Part shown: one piece after another, positions 37,442 to 45,804 of the stretch
How the letters are laid out: the number at the start of each line of letters is the position of its first letter
Numbering within the stretch: position 1 is the first letter of the stretch
Origin: Borrelia sp. A-FGy1
Lineage (GTDB): Bacteria; Spirochaetota; Spirochaetia; Borreliales; Borreliaceae
Direction: 5' to 3'
Assembly (NCBI RefSeq): GCF_014084025.1
Contig: NZ_CP043682.1
Span: 124,001 to 188,000 of the forward strand
DNA length: 64,000 nucleotides
The notes under the pieces: model-generated
What the model saw: the letters and a program-made list of their open reading frames with translations, nothing else
What the model was told of the DNA's origin: nothing
Database searches by the model: none
Program-made: the position numbers and the translations under genes

Positions 37442-39202
37442 GTTATTTTTATTAAGTCTATCCTCAAATTTTGACCAAGCTTCATCTTGCTCTGTTTTAC
37501 TATAGTCTTTATTTGTTTCTTTAGGAGTTAAGTTCCCTTTATCTTTTTTCAAGTAAGAATTCCTAACCTGTTCTTTTTTGTCTTCTCTTTGTTTCCGTCT
37601 CTTACTCAATTGCCTTTGCATTCTTTCATTTGGATCAAAAAGACCTGTACCTCTACTCTTAACCACCGATCCCGATTTAATATCTAGTCTAGACAAAGCT
37701 TCTTTATAGCTTTGATGCTTCCCTGTTAAGAAAAGAAAAATCTTTTTTAACAAACCTAAATCCTTATATGCAGAATTTAAAATACTAAACAAATCAATTT
37801 TATAAATCCTATAAAGTGGTAAAAATTCATTACTATTCTTAAAGTATTTAGCTGCCTCTGCTTTTATTATCTCTTTAAGATGCGCCTGTATATTTTGTGT
37901 TTTAGAAACTCTCCTATAATGAGAAACAATAAAATCAAGAAATGAAACTTTATTTTTTAAACAATAATCATTAATATCATAATTAGAAATAAACTCTCTT
38001 AAAGTCTTATCAAGTCCTTCTTCAGTAAAAATAGAAGAAGAATTTTTTCCATTTTTAAGAATCTTAAACAATTCATTCCTTAATTCATCTTTAACATCAA
38101 TTAAAATTCGATCGAATTCTTTTAAAAACATAGAATAAACTCTTGACTTATATAAATAAATACCAGGTTTAATGCTAAATACTTTAGGTAAAATATCCTT
38201 AATCTTGGACTCAAAAAAATATTCATTGGAAACTTTTAAAAAATACTCAGGATCAGACAACTCTTCAGAATGCTCCTTAAGAATCTTTCTAAATTCTTCT
38301 ATGTTAATAAACCCAGGCTTAAACTCCATTGTTTTTTCAATTGATTTTAAAGTTTCGTCTATTTTAATACTCTCTACAGTCTTAAGCTCTTCTAAATTTT
38401 TTTCATTAAAGATATAAATATTTAATATTTCTAAGAAAGTAAAGTAATTTTTAGAAATATTAACTCCCTTCTTATTTAAAATTTCATCTTTACTTTCTAA
38501 GATTCCCAAAAGAAGATTATAAACAACCCCAGACCCACTTACACTATCTTCCAAAATTCGATCATACTCACTAAGTTTCAAATTTTTAGTCTTAACAAAA
38601 ATATCTTTAACCATACTATTAGAAGCAATGCTAAATAAAATTTTCTTCATAAATTCAATAAAGTATAAAGCTTTTCCTGATGGAATTATTAAAGAATTTA
38701 AAACAAAAATCTTGTTTAATGAAGCATTTTCTTGAAAGTATCTTAAATTAATATCTGAATTAGAAATAATAACAAATTTTTCCTGGAAAACTAACAAACT
38801 CGTATCTATATTCTTAACTGTAAGTAAATTACTAAAAAGTTCTATTCCCAAATAATGTTTTAAAAATAAATCCTCAATAGCATAATAATAAAAATCATAG
38901 CTCCCTTCGTCTGTTATAATAATCCGATAAGGTAAAAATTCCCCGTCCGATGTTACTCTATTAATAATAATTCCTCTCCTAACTTCATAAAGCTTACGAA
39001 ATAAAAAATCAAGCTCTCCTTTAAGGCTACGAATCTTAACAGAATAATCCTCTATAAATCCAGCATAATCTATAACATTTTGTTTATGCTCAATAATAAT
39101 TCTTAAAATCATCTTCTGCATATCTGAAGATATTCCTATCTGAGATATTAAAATATCCAAATCTTTATCATTGAGATAGAAAATTTCTGGCAATTTTTTC
39201 AT
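37433..39202 (-). CDS. Large unknown protein, Lys/Glu-rich and helical
   Basis: A 589-residue soluble protein with no signal peptide or obvious membrane segment. It is rich in Lys, Leu and Ile, with a basic tail (QRQLSKRRKQREDKKEQVRNSY). It has no recognised domain. It is likely a Borrelia or spirochaete family protein. It follows the exchanger gene by 66 bases and GAGGAG lies 14 bases before the ATG. Its 3' end overlaps the small gene at 37274-37441. Confidence 0.7.
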   Translation of the reverse strand: MKKLPEIFYLNDKDLDILISQIGISSDMQKMILRIIIEHKQNVIDYAGFIEDYSVKIRSLKGELDFLFRKLYEVRRGIIINRVTSDGEFLPYRIIITDEGSYDFYYYAIEDLFLKHYLGIELFSNLLTVKNIDTSLLVFQEKFVIISNSDINLRYFQENASLNKIFVLNSLIIPSGKALYFIEFMKKILFSIASNSMVKDIFVKTKNLKLSEYDRILEDSVSGSGVVYNLLLGILESKDEILNKKGVNISKNYFTFLEILNIYIFNEKNLEELKTVESIKIDETLKSIEKTMEFKPGFINIEEFRKILKEHSEELSDPEYFLKVSNEYFFESKIKDILPKVFSIKPGIYLYKSRVYSMFLKEFDRILIDVKDELRNELFKILKNGKNSSSIFTEEGLDKTLREFISNYDINDYCLKNKVSFLDFIVSHYRRVSKTQNIQAHLKEIIKAEAAKYFKNSNEFLPLYRIYKIDLFSILNSAYKDLGLLKKIFLFLTGKHQSYKEALSRLDIKSGSVVKSRGTGLFDPNERMQRQLSKRRKQREDKKEQVRNSYLKKDKGNLTPKETNKDYSKTEQDEAWSKFEDRLNKNNLK

Positions 39203-39268
39203 TTTATACTTTCAATCTCCTCATACGAAAAAAAATAATAGCATACAAACATAACATTAATAAAATAA

Positions 39269-40261
39269 CTAAGTACAGTAAGTACAGTCACCTACAAACA
39301 AAAATATATTATATAAAGCATATAAAAGCAAAAAAAGAATAGAAGGACCCCTACTAAAAACTCCTTTAAATTTAACTATTAACAACAAAATTAAAGATAC
39401 AGAAAACATTATAATAAAGTCAAAAAAATAAATATCATTCATCAATACTGGTCTTACCAAACTACTACTAGATAAAATCAATCCAATATTAAATATATTA
39501 CTCCCAATAATATTTCCAATAGCAATTTCTGTTTCTTTTTTAACCACAGAAAATAAAGAAACTGCAATTTCTGGTATACTAGTTCCAAAAGCTACAAGAA
39601 TAATCCCAATAACTTTCTCACTAACATTAAAAACATTGTGCGCAATATAGACTGAGCTATCCACTAATAATTTTGAACCCAAATACAAAAAATAAATACC
39701 TAAAAATAATGCAAACGCATTTAAAAATAAAAATTTGATACCATAATCACAATTAGCTTCTTTTATCTCTTTTGAAACAAGATTGTATTTCTTTTCTTCT
39801 CTATAAAATAAAATTAGATAAAATAAAAAGAAAATTAAAATTATTAATGAACTTATCTTATAATAAGGCATTCTAAAAAATTCTAAATAATTTATATCAA
39901 AAGAAAGCACTAAAAGGAGAAACATTAAAAAAAATAAAATTATAAAAGAAAGCTTAAGTCTTTTAAATTCTGTTTCAATACTCAAAAAGATTCCCGTCAA
40001 AGGAAGTGCAAGTAACATATTAATAATATTACTTCCAATAACATTAGAAACAATAATTTCATTCTTACCTTTAAAAGATGCTACTAAACTTGTAAAAAGC
40101 TCTGGTGCACTCGTTGAGAATGATACTATAGTAACGCCAATTAAAAGATGAGGAATTTTAAAATAAGTGGCAATACTTACAGAACTTCTTAAAAGATATT
40201 CTCCACCAAAATACAATAAAAATATACTAAATACTACATAAAAAAAATGAACGTATTCCAA
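39269..40261 (-). CDS. Na+/Ca2+ exchanger-type cation antiporter (CaCA family)
   Basis: A 330-residue inner-membrane protein with about ten hydrophobic segments. Two inverted alpha-repeats carry the family signatures: VTIVSFSTSAPELFTSLVASFKG and NVIGSNIINMLLALP in the first, ILVAFGTSIPEIAVSLFSVVKKE and NIIGSNIFNIGLI in the second. The acidic residues in SAPE and SIPE are the ion-site positions. The start is TTG after AAGGAG. The nearest family is the bacterial YrbG type. It would export Ca2+ or another cation, by homology. Confidence 0.92.
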   Translation of the reverse strand: MEYVHFFYVVFSIFLLYFGGEYLLRSSVSIATYFKIPHLLIGVTIVSFSTSAPELFTSLVASFKGKNEIIVSNVIGSNIINMLLALPLTGIFLSIETEFKRLKLSFIILFFLMFLLLVLSFDINYLEFFRMPYYKISSLIILIFFLFYLILFYREEKKYNLVSKEIKEANCDYGIKFLFLNAFALFLGIYFLYLGSKLLVDSSVYIAHNVFNVSEKVIGIILVAFGTSIPEIAVSLFSVVKKETEIAIGNIIGSNIFNIGLILSSSSLVRPVLMNDIYFFDFIIMFSVSLILLLIVKFKGVFSRGPSILFLLLYALYNIFLFVGDCTYCT

Positions 40262-40283
40262 AACAATCTCCTTTTAAATTATA

Positions 40284-42131
40284 TCAATTAGGCAAAAATT
40301 CACTTAAATTATTCTTAACCATATAATAAACGTTAGATGCATTCCAAAGGCTAAATCCATTGCCTAAGGATTCCTTAATCCCTCTTAACTGATTAGAAAA
40401 ATATCCTAAATATATTTCTTTACTCACATATCGTTCTTGTCCAAGCAAAAAAGCTTGAACATAAGGCCTAATTACAGCTTTATTAAAAGAAAACACAGCA
40501 GCCCTATTGCTACCTTCCTTATAAATCTTATAGGCACGAGTAGTGTAATACAATTCATCATTTAAGAAATCATTAGTATAGTGAGAAGGATAAAACATTG
40601 GAGAAATAACATCAACATAATCTGAAATCATAGAAATATTTTGTCCAATACTATTTGTAATAAACCATCCATTATTTCCATAAATGTCAATAGAAATAGG
40701 AATAGAAATATTTTCCCTAGCCATAATTAAAAAAGATTCAATAGCATCAATTGCTCTCATATTATACTTACTAAATCTTGAAGATATAAGAGAAATAGGC
40801 CCATCTGTTGGAAATCTAATATAATCAAACTGAATTTCATTAATTCCAAGAGACTGAATTTCTTTTGCAATAGATATATTATACTCCCATGTATCTTTTA
40901 AGAATAAATCTACCCAATGCTCCTTTTGAATATATTTATAAGAATCACCATCATCAATCCTTATTATATTTGCCCAAGGTTGATTATTTGCCTTATCCCA
41001 AAGAGCATACTCAAAATTATTGTAAGAATAAAGTTTTTTATCTTTAAATACAACAATTCTAGCAATAACATATATGCCAAAGTCTCTCGCCTTCTTTAAG
41101 ATATAGGGTACATCTATTAAATTTTTAACTGCCTTTATCTTATTTGGCATGACTAGTTCACTTGAATAAGTCAGCATGCCAGTATCATCTTTAAAATCAA
41201 TTATAACAGCATTCATACCTAAATTTCTTATAAATTCAAATCTAGCATCAACAGCAGATTTATCTTTGAGAGTATAGGCCGTTAAATAAATAGCGCCTTT
41301 ATTAGAAGCAAGGGTCATCCTATTTGATTTTGCAAAAGAATCGCCCATATAAATAGAAAATTGACTATCAAAAGTCCATTTACCATCAGAATAAGAATAA
41401 AAATAGTTATCATAAGTTCTAACTAACAATTTTTCTTTTTTTGAATGAGATAAATCAATAATTCGAACTATCTGCTTCTTAAAAGGAAACTCTATTTTTT
41501 TAACAATCCCTAAAGCAACATTAATTAAGATGATATCTCCATAAATTCCATAGGAGCAATACAATTCACCTTGATTATTTCTAGAAAATTCTATTGCACT
41601 TATAATATCATAATAACCAGCGCCTAAATAGGTTTTAGGAATTAAATAATTCAAGCTTTTAAAATTCAAATTACCATTCACACTCAAATAAATTCCGCTA
41701 TTAGAAGTTCCAATAGCAATATGCTTATTTTCTCCTTGAGATAATGCACTTGATGTAATATAAGAATTTTTATTAAACTTATCTCTTCCAAATAATTTTA
41801 TAAAGCTCTTAAAATAATTATGAGAAAAATAAACAGAATCACTTGTTGTTAAAAGAGCATTTGATGAATAAAAGTCCTCATAAACCGAGGTTATTCTTTT
41901 AGGAACAGGCTTTGTAAAAGGATATATCCATCTAGTCTCAAGCCCTTTTGGATCAACCTTAAATACTGTATTATTGTGTTTCTTGTACAATGCACCTTCA
42001 TGTACAAAAAATAAATCATTATTCTTAAAATACTCAGTCTCTTCTAACGAATATAAATGAAAGAACAATAAAAAATAAATTAGGTAAAAAAATATCCTAT
42101 GTATATTAAACTTCATACAAATAACATACAA
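40284..42131 (-). CDS. Exported glycoside-hydrolase-like protein (DUF4015 type)
   Basis: A 615-residue exported protein with a signal peptide (FFYLIYFLLFFHLYS). The N-terminal half has beta-strand repeats that may form a propeller. The C-terminal half, from about residue 280, matches the putative glycosyl hydrolase family DUF4015: RNLGMNAVIIDFKDDTGMLTY, FGIYVIARIVVFKD, INEIQFDYIRFPTDG and YVDVISPMFYPSHY. The Asp in DYIRFP and nearby acidic residues are candidate catalytic groups. It is close to malQ, which also acts on sugars. The substrate is unknown. Confidence 0.8.
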   Translation of the reverse strand: MYVICMKFNIHRIFFYLIYFLLFFHLYSLEETEYFKNNDLFFVHEGALYKKHNNTVFKVDPKGLETRWIYPFTKPVPKRITSVYEDFYSSNALLTTSDSVYFSHNYFKSFIKLFGRDKFNKNSYITSSALSQGENKHIAIGTSNSGIYLSVNGNLNFKSLNYLIPKTYLGAGYYDIISAIEFSRNNQGELYCSYGIYGDIILINVALGIVKKIEFPFKKQIVRIIDLSHSKKEKLLVRTYDNYFYSYSDGKWTFDSQFSIYMGDSFAKSNRMTLASNKGAIYLTAYTLKDKSAVDARFEFIRNLGMNAVIIDFKDDTGMLTYSSELVMPNKIKAVKNLIDVPYILKKARDFGIYVIARIVVFKDKKLYSYNNFEYALWDKANNQPWANIIRIDDGDSYKYIQKEHWVDLFLKDTWEYNISIAKEIQSLGINEIQFDYIRFPTDGPISLISSRFSKYNMRAIDAIESFLIMARENISIPISIDIYGNNGWFITNSIGQNISMISDYVDVISPMFYPSHYTNDFLNDELYYTTRAYKIYKEGSNRAAVFSFNKAVIRPYVQAFLLGQERYVSKEIYLGYFSNQLRGIKESLGNGFSLWNASNVYYMVKNNLSEFLPN

Positions 42132-42193
42132 CCTTTCTTAAAACAAGAATCGCTTAAAATAAATACTATTTTAACAAATAATTAAATTTGTTA

Positions 42194-43684
42194 CTAAATT
42201 CTCCCATAAAGTTTTGTAATATCACTTATCTTTTTGCTTAAATTATCTGTCAAATCACTATTAAGCATCTTAAAAGTCCAACTATTAAAAACTGTACCAG
42301 GTATATTCATCCTAAATTCACCCTCCAAGTCAAGATAATCCTGCATTGGGATTATTACACTATCTGATACACTAGCCATAGCACCTCTTATCATATCCCA
42401 AACAACAGAATCTTCATCGGTATTAAAATAATCAAAAATATATCTCTTATGTTTATCATCAAGAGAACTAATAAATTCACGAGTAGTGTTATTATCATAA
42501 ATGCCTGTATATACAATACAATTCCTTATGTAATTATGAGGAAGATATGGATTTTTAGCATCAAAATCAAATGCAAATTGCATTACTTTCATTCCTGGAA
42601 AATTAAAATAATCTCTCAATTTAAATGTATCTTCAAATCCCGATCCTAGATCCTCTACCCAAATTCTCAAATTATTAATTTTACTTAAAAGATGTTTCAA
42701 AAAATCCTTTCCAGGACACCTAACCCAATGTCCCTTAATAGCGTTAGTCTCTCTCGCATCTACTTCCCAAGTCGATACAAATCCTCTAAAATGATCAATT
42801 TTGACAATATCTACATATTTCTGTAAAAAATCAATACGATTAATCCACCACTCATAGCTATCTTTTTTTAAAGCCTTCCAGTTGTAAGCTGTATTACCCC
42901 AAAGCTGTCCTTCCCTATACAAATAATCAGGTGGAGCACCTGTTACCTTATCTTTACTTGCATCAAACTTTAACTTAAAATACTTCTGATGTGCCCAAAC
43001 ATCAGCAGAATCATAAGAAACAAAAATAGGAATATCTCCTATTATGCTAACCCCAGCAGAATTAGCATACCTCTTTAAATCTTTAAACTGTGAAAAAAAG
43101 AAATATTGTAATACTTGTTGTACTTTAATATCAACATCAAGCACTTCCCTAAGCTTAGCTAAAGCCCTATTATCTCTTTTAAGAATTTCTCTACTAAATA
43201 AAACATTAAAAGCCTCTAAAGATTCTGATCTAGAATAATAATTTTTAAAAACAACAAAGCTTGAAAAATCTAAAAGCCAATAAGAAGCAGACTTTCTAAA
43301 TTTTTCAAACTTTTTTATCTCATCTTCACTTGCTCTATGCAAAAAGTTTAAAGCAGCTTCTTTTAAAACAGTGTTTTTAACACTTATAACCTTATTATAA
43401 TCAATACATCTATTTTCCAAGCATTCAAGAGTAGCTAAATCTATATCAATAAATCTACTAATAGCCTCTAAATCAATATAATTAATATTGCCTGCAAAGG
43501 CGGAACAACTTGAATAAGGCGACGAACCTACAAAATCTGTAGGGAAATAAGGCAATATTTGCCAATAAGCTTGATATGAAGCGGCCAGAAAATCTACAAA
43601 TCTATATGCCCCTTTTCCTAAATCCCCAATTCCATACTTAGATGGCAAAGAACTAATACTTAGTAAAATTCCACTTTTTCTCAT
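42194..43684 (-). CDS. malQ: 4-alpha-glucanotransferase (GH77 amylomaltase) with altered active site
   Basis: Moves alpha-1,4-glucan segments between sugars. It has 496 residues. The catalytic triad is kept: Asp297 in KIDHFRG, Glu344 in WVEDLG and Asp397 in YDNNT. The usually invariant Arg of the RIDHFRG motif is Lys295, and the usual His of GTHDN is Tyr396. A Borrelia GH77 enzyme with only the triad conserved has been described. GAGG precedes the ATG. First gene of a run with the glycosidase-like gene and the exchanger. Confidence 0.95.
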   Translation of the reverse strand: MRKSGILLSISSLPSKYGIGDLGKGAYRFVDFLAASYQAYWQILPYFPTDFVGSSPYSSCSAFAGNINYIDLEAISRFIDIDLATLECLENRCIDYNKVISVKNTVLKEAALNFLHRASEDEIKKFEKFRKSASYWLLDFSSFVVFKNYYSRSESLEAFNVLFSREILKRDNRALAKLREVLDVDIKVQQVLQYFFFSQFKDLKRYANSAGVSIIGDIPIFVSYDSADVWAHQKYFKLKFDASKDKVTGAPPDYLYREGQLWGNTAYNWKALKKDSYEWWINRIDFLQKYVDIVKIDHFRGFVSTWEVDARETNAIKGHWVRCPGKDFLKHLLSKINNLRIWVEDLGSGFEDTFKLRDYFNFPGMKVMQFAFDFDAKNPYLPHNYIRNCIVYTGIYDNNTTREFISSLDDKHKRYIFDYFNTDEDSVVWDMIRGAMASVSDSVIIPMQDYLDLEGEFRMNIPGTVFNSWTFKMLNSDLTDNLSKKISDITKLYGRI

Positions 43685-43835
43685 AATTTTATAACCTCAA
43701 AAATAATTTAATTTAATTAAACCAATAAAACTAATGTCTATATATAATTATTATAAACAAAATATAATAACATTAAAGCTTTATTAAAAAGATTTAATGA
43801 AATATTTTAACAATAAAATATTTTCTCAATTGTGG

Positions 43836-43841
43836 TATAAT
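43836..43841 (+). promoter_or_regulatory. Extended -10 box giving an apparently leaderless OmpA-like mRNA
   Basis: TGGTATAAT has a TG-N extension. TATAAT ends 7 bases before the ATG and no Shine-Dalgarno lies between. Confidence 0.55.
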
Positions 43842-43848
43842 TTCTTAA

Positions 43849-45006
43849 ATGAATTTTAAAATTATTACCCTATTATTTTTAATAAAGCATATAACCTTTG
43901 CATTTGAAATACTAGAATTCAAATATGTTAAAGGAACCAAATTTAGAATAGAAAGCACGGACAATCAAGAAATTTATCTAAACGGAAAACTTCATGCAAA
44001 AACTAAAACCAATATCCAAGTTTCAAGCGAAGTAAAAGACATAAAAGATAACTTTGCAGATATTAGATCTTATTTTAGGGTACTCAAGAGAGATAATGAG
44101 AGTGATGTCTTTCTTCTTAAGGAAGAATTTGAAGGAAACTTTAGCATAAATAAACAAGGTGAATATAAAATAAGCAATAATCAAAAAAGACCCTCTGTTA
44201 GAGGAATCCCAAGATTCCCAAAAAGATCTTTAAGAATAAATGAAAATTGGACATATCCAGCAGAAGAATACATTCAAGCATCTACAATCTCAAGCGAAAT
44301 AAAAGATTTTATTGTAAAGTTTAATGTAAATTATGTGTATAAGGGTAAAGAAAAAATAAAAGGGAAAAATTACGATATAATTCACTCAAATTATGAATCT
44401 AGATATAATATAAAAAACATTTCATTCTCTCAAAAAGTTAAACAAATAATTTACTTTGATTCAAAAGCAGGAAATACATATAAATACAATGATACATACT
44501 TGTTTGAAATGAAAAATGATAAAAATAATATCAAAATGATTGGTAACTCATCTGGAGAAACAATCTCCATTGAATTGCAAAATGATAAATCAATAGAGAA
44601 TGAAGTAAAAGAATATGTTAAAGAAAAACAAATAGACTCTATTGATATAAAGAAAAATGAAAAAGGAGTTAACCTAAGCTTAGATATTGAATTTCACCCC
44701 GACTCTTTCCAAATAATGAAAAAAGAATATAAAAAACTAAATCATATAGCTAAGCTATTAGAAAAATTCAAAGATAACAATATCCTAATAGAAGGACATA
44801 CAGCAAAATTTGGAACAGAAAAAGAAATGCAAGAATTATCAGAAAAACGAGCTCATTCAATTGGAAACTATTTATTAAAAATGAAAGTAAAAAACAAAAA
44901 TCAAATATTTTTCAAAGGATGGGGTGCTAAAAAACCTAAGTATGAAAGCTCATCTCCGTTAGCATCAAAAAATCGAAGAGTAGAAATTACCATTCTAAAT
45001 AATTAA
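43849..45006 (+). CDS. OmpA-like peptidoglycan-associated exported protein
   Basis: A 385-residue protein with a signal peptide (ITLLFLIKHITFAF). The C-terminal ~120 residues are an OmpA domain that binds peptidoglycan: ILIEGHTAKFGTEKEMQELSEKRAHSIGNYLL, KGWGAKKPK and NRRVEITI. The usual D of GHTD is A here. The N-terminal 240 residues form beta strands but show no clear barrel. Probably anchors the outer envelope to the wall. Confidence 0.85.
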   Translation: MNFKIITLLFLIKHITFAFEILEFKYVKGTKFRIESTDNQEIYLNGKLHAKTKTNIQVSSEVKDIKDNFADIRSYFRVLKRDNESDVFLLKEEFEGNFSINKQGEYKISNNQKRPSVRGIPRFPKRSLRINENWTYPAEEYIQASTISSEIKDFIVKFNVNYVYKGKEKIKGKNYDIIHSNYESRYNIKNISFSQKVKQIIYFDSKAGNTYKYNDTYLFEMKNDKNNIKMIGNSSGETISIELQNDKSIENEVKEYVKEKQIDSIDIKKNEKGVNLSLDIEFHPDSFQIMKKEYKKLNHIAKLLEKFKDNNILIEGHTAKFGTEKEMQELSEKRAHSIGNYLLKMKVKNKNQIFFKGWGAKKPKYESSSPLASKNRRVEITILNN

Positions 45007-45020
45007 ATTAAATGCAAATT

Positions 45021-45398
45021 TTATCTTCTATTCTTTTTCTCTTTCCTAGTCTGACAACCTATACACAAAAATGCATAAGGGATAGCTTCAAGTCTCTCTT
45101 TTGCAATATCCTTATCACAAGCTAAGCATCTTCCATAAGTACTCTGAGAAATACGATAAAGTGCCTGATTTATTAAATGAAGATTTTTTTTCTCAACAGA
45201 GCTTAGAGCTTCAAGATTATTTCCATCCATGTTATCAAACGCAATATCAAGTACGTCCTTCAAATGAAGATCATTGCTAATAATTTCTCTCTTGCTATCT
45301 TCAACAGATTTTATAGAATTCAATATTTCTCTTTTTGCTTCCAAAAGAAGATTTTTCATCTTTAAAACAAACTCATGCTCAAAGTTATTTTTCTGCAT
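45021..45398 (-). CDS. dksA: DksA/TraR-type zinc-finger RNA polymerase regulator
   Basis: A 125-residue protein with a coiled-coil N-terminal part and the zinc finger CLACDKDIAKERLEAIPYAFLCIGC near residue 92. A DksA protein binds the secondary channel of RNA polymerase and, with ppGpp, controls the stringent response, which in Borrelia includes infectivity genes. Asp residues in the coiled-coil tip region (FDNMDGNN) are plausible. AGGTAGGATC precedes the ATG. It has a sigma-70 promoter at 45447-45475 and overlaps nothing. Confidence 0.93.
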   Translation of the reverse strand: MQKNNFEHEFVLKMKNLLLEAKREILNSIKSVEDSKREIISNDLHLKDVLDIAFDNMDGNNLEALSSVEKKNLHLINQALYRISQSTYGRCLACDKDIAKERLEAIPYAFLCIGCQTRKEKKNRR

Positions 45399-45418
45399 GA
45401 TCCTACCTCCCTATAATA

Positions 45419-45449
45419 AATTACACTTTTTAAAAAACTTCGTGTAATT
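45419..45449. repeat. Inverted repeat over the dksA start region
   Basis: AATTACAC (45419-45426) and GTGTAATT (45442-45449) flank a 15-base spacer. The right arm overlaps the dksA -10 box, and the predicted RNA start falls between the arms. Confidence 0.5.
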
Positions 45450-45475
45450 ATATAAACAATCCCATACAATGTAAA
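45447..45475 (-). promoter_or_regulatory. Sigma-70 promoter of dksA
   Basis: Minus strand: -35 TTTACA (45475-45470), a 17-base spacer and -10 TATAAT (45452-45447). Confidence 0.75.
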
Positions 45476-45505
45476 CTAGCTCATTAATTTTTATCAAAAA
45501 AATAA

Positions 45506-45534
45506 TTGCAATGATATTATTAATTGTGTACAAT
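45506..45534 (+). promoter_or_regulatory. Sigma-70 promoter of infA
   Basis: -35 TTGCAA (45506-45511), a 17-base spacer and -10 TACAAT (45529-45534). It lies over the first codons of the longer open frame, which supports the TTG start at 45568. Confidence 0.65.
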
Positions 45535-45567
45535 TTATTGTGGTTCTATAAGCAACAAGGAGACATT

Positions 45568-45789
45568 TTGGATACTAAAGAAGAAGCTATTGAAACTGAA
45601 GGGATTGTTAAAGAATCTCTTCCTAATACAATGTTTAGAGTAGAACTTAAAAATGGACATTTAGTTCTAGCTCATTTGTCTGGAAAGATGAGAAAACATT
45701 TTATAAAAATAGTTCCTGGTGACAAGGTAAAGGTCGCCTTATCACCTTATGACCTTACAAAGGGCAGAATAATATATAGAGAGAAATAA
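45568..45789 (+). CDS. infA: Translation initiation factor IF-1
   Basis: Binds the ribosomal A site during initiation. It has 73 residues from the TTG at 45568 (reads [18 protein letters not shown]), 4 bases after AAGGAG; a longer frame from 45511 would overlap the promoter. It has the S1-like OB fold: [46 protein letters not shown]. The usual family size is 71-73. Divergent from dksA. Confidence 0.93.
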   Translation: MDTKEEAIETEGIVKESLPNTMFRVELKNGHLVLAHLSGKMRKHFIKIVPGDKVKVALSPYDLTKGRIIYREK

Positions 45790-45804
45790 ATCATTTACTA
45801 TTTC

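Noticed and set aside
45511-45567. N-terminal extension of infA
   Set aside because: It would overlap the infA promoter and add 19 residues absent from IF-1.
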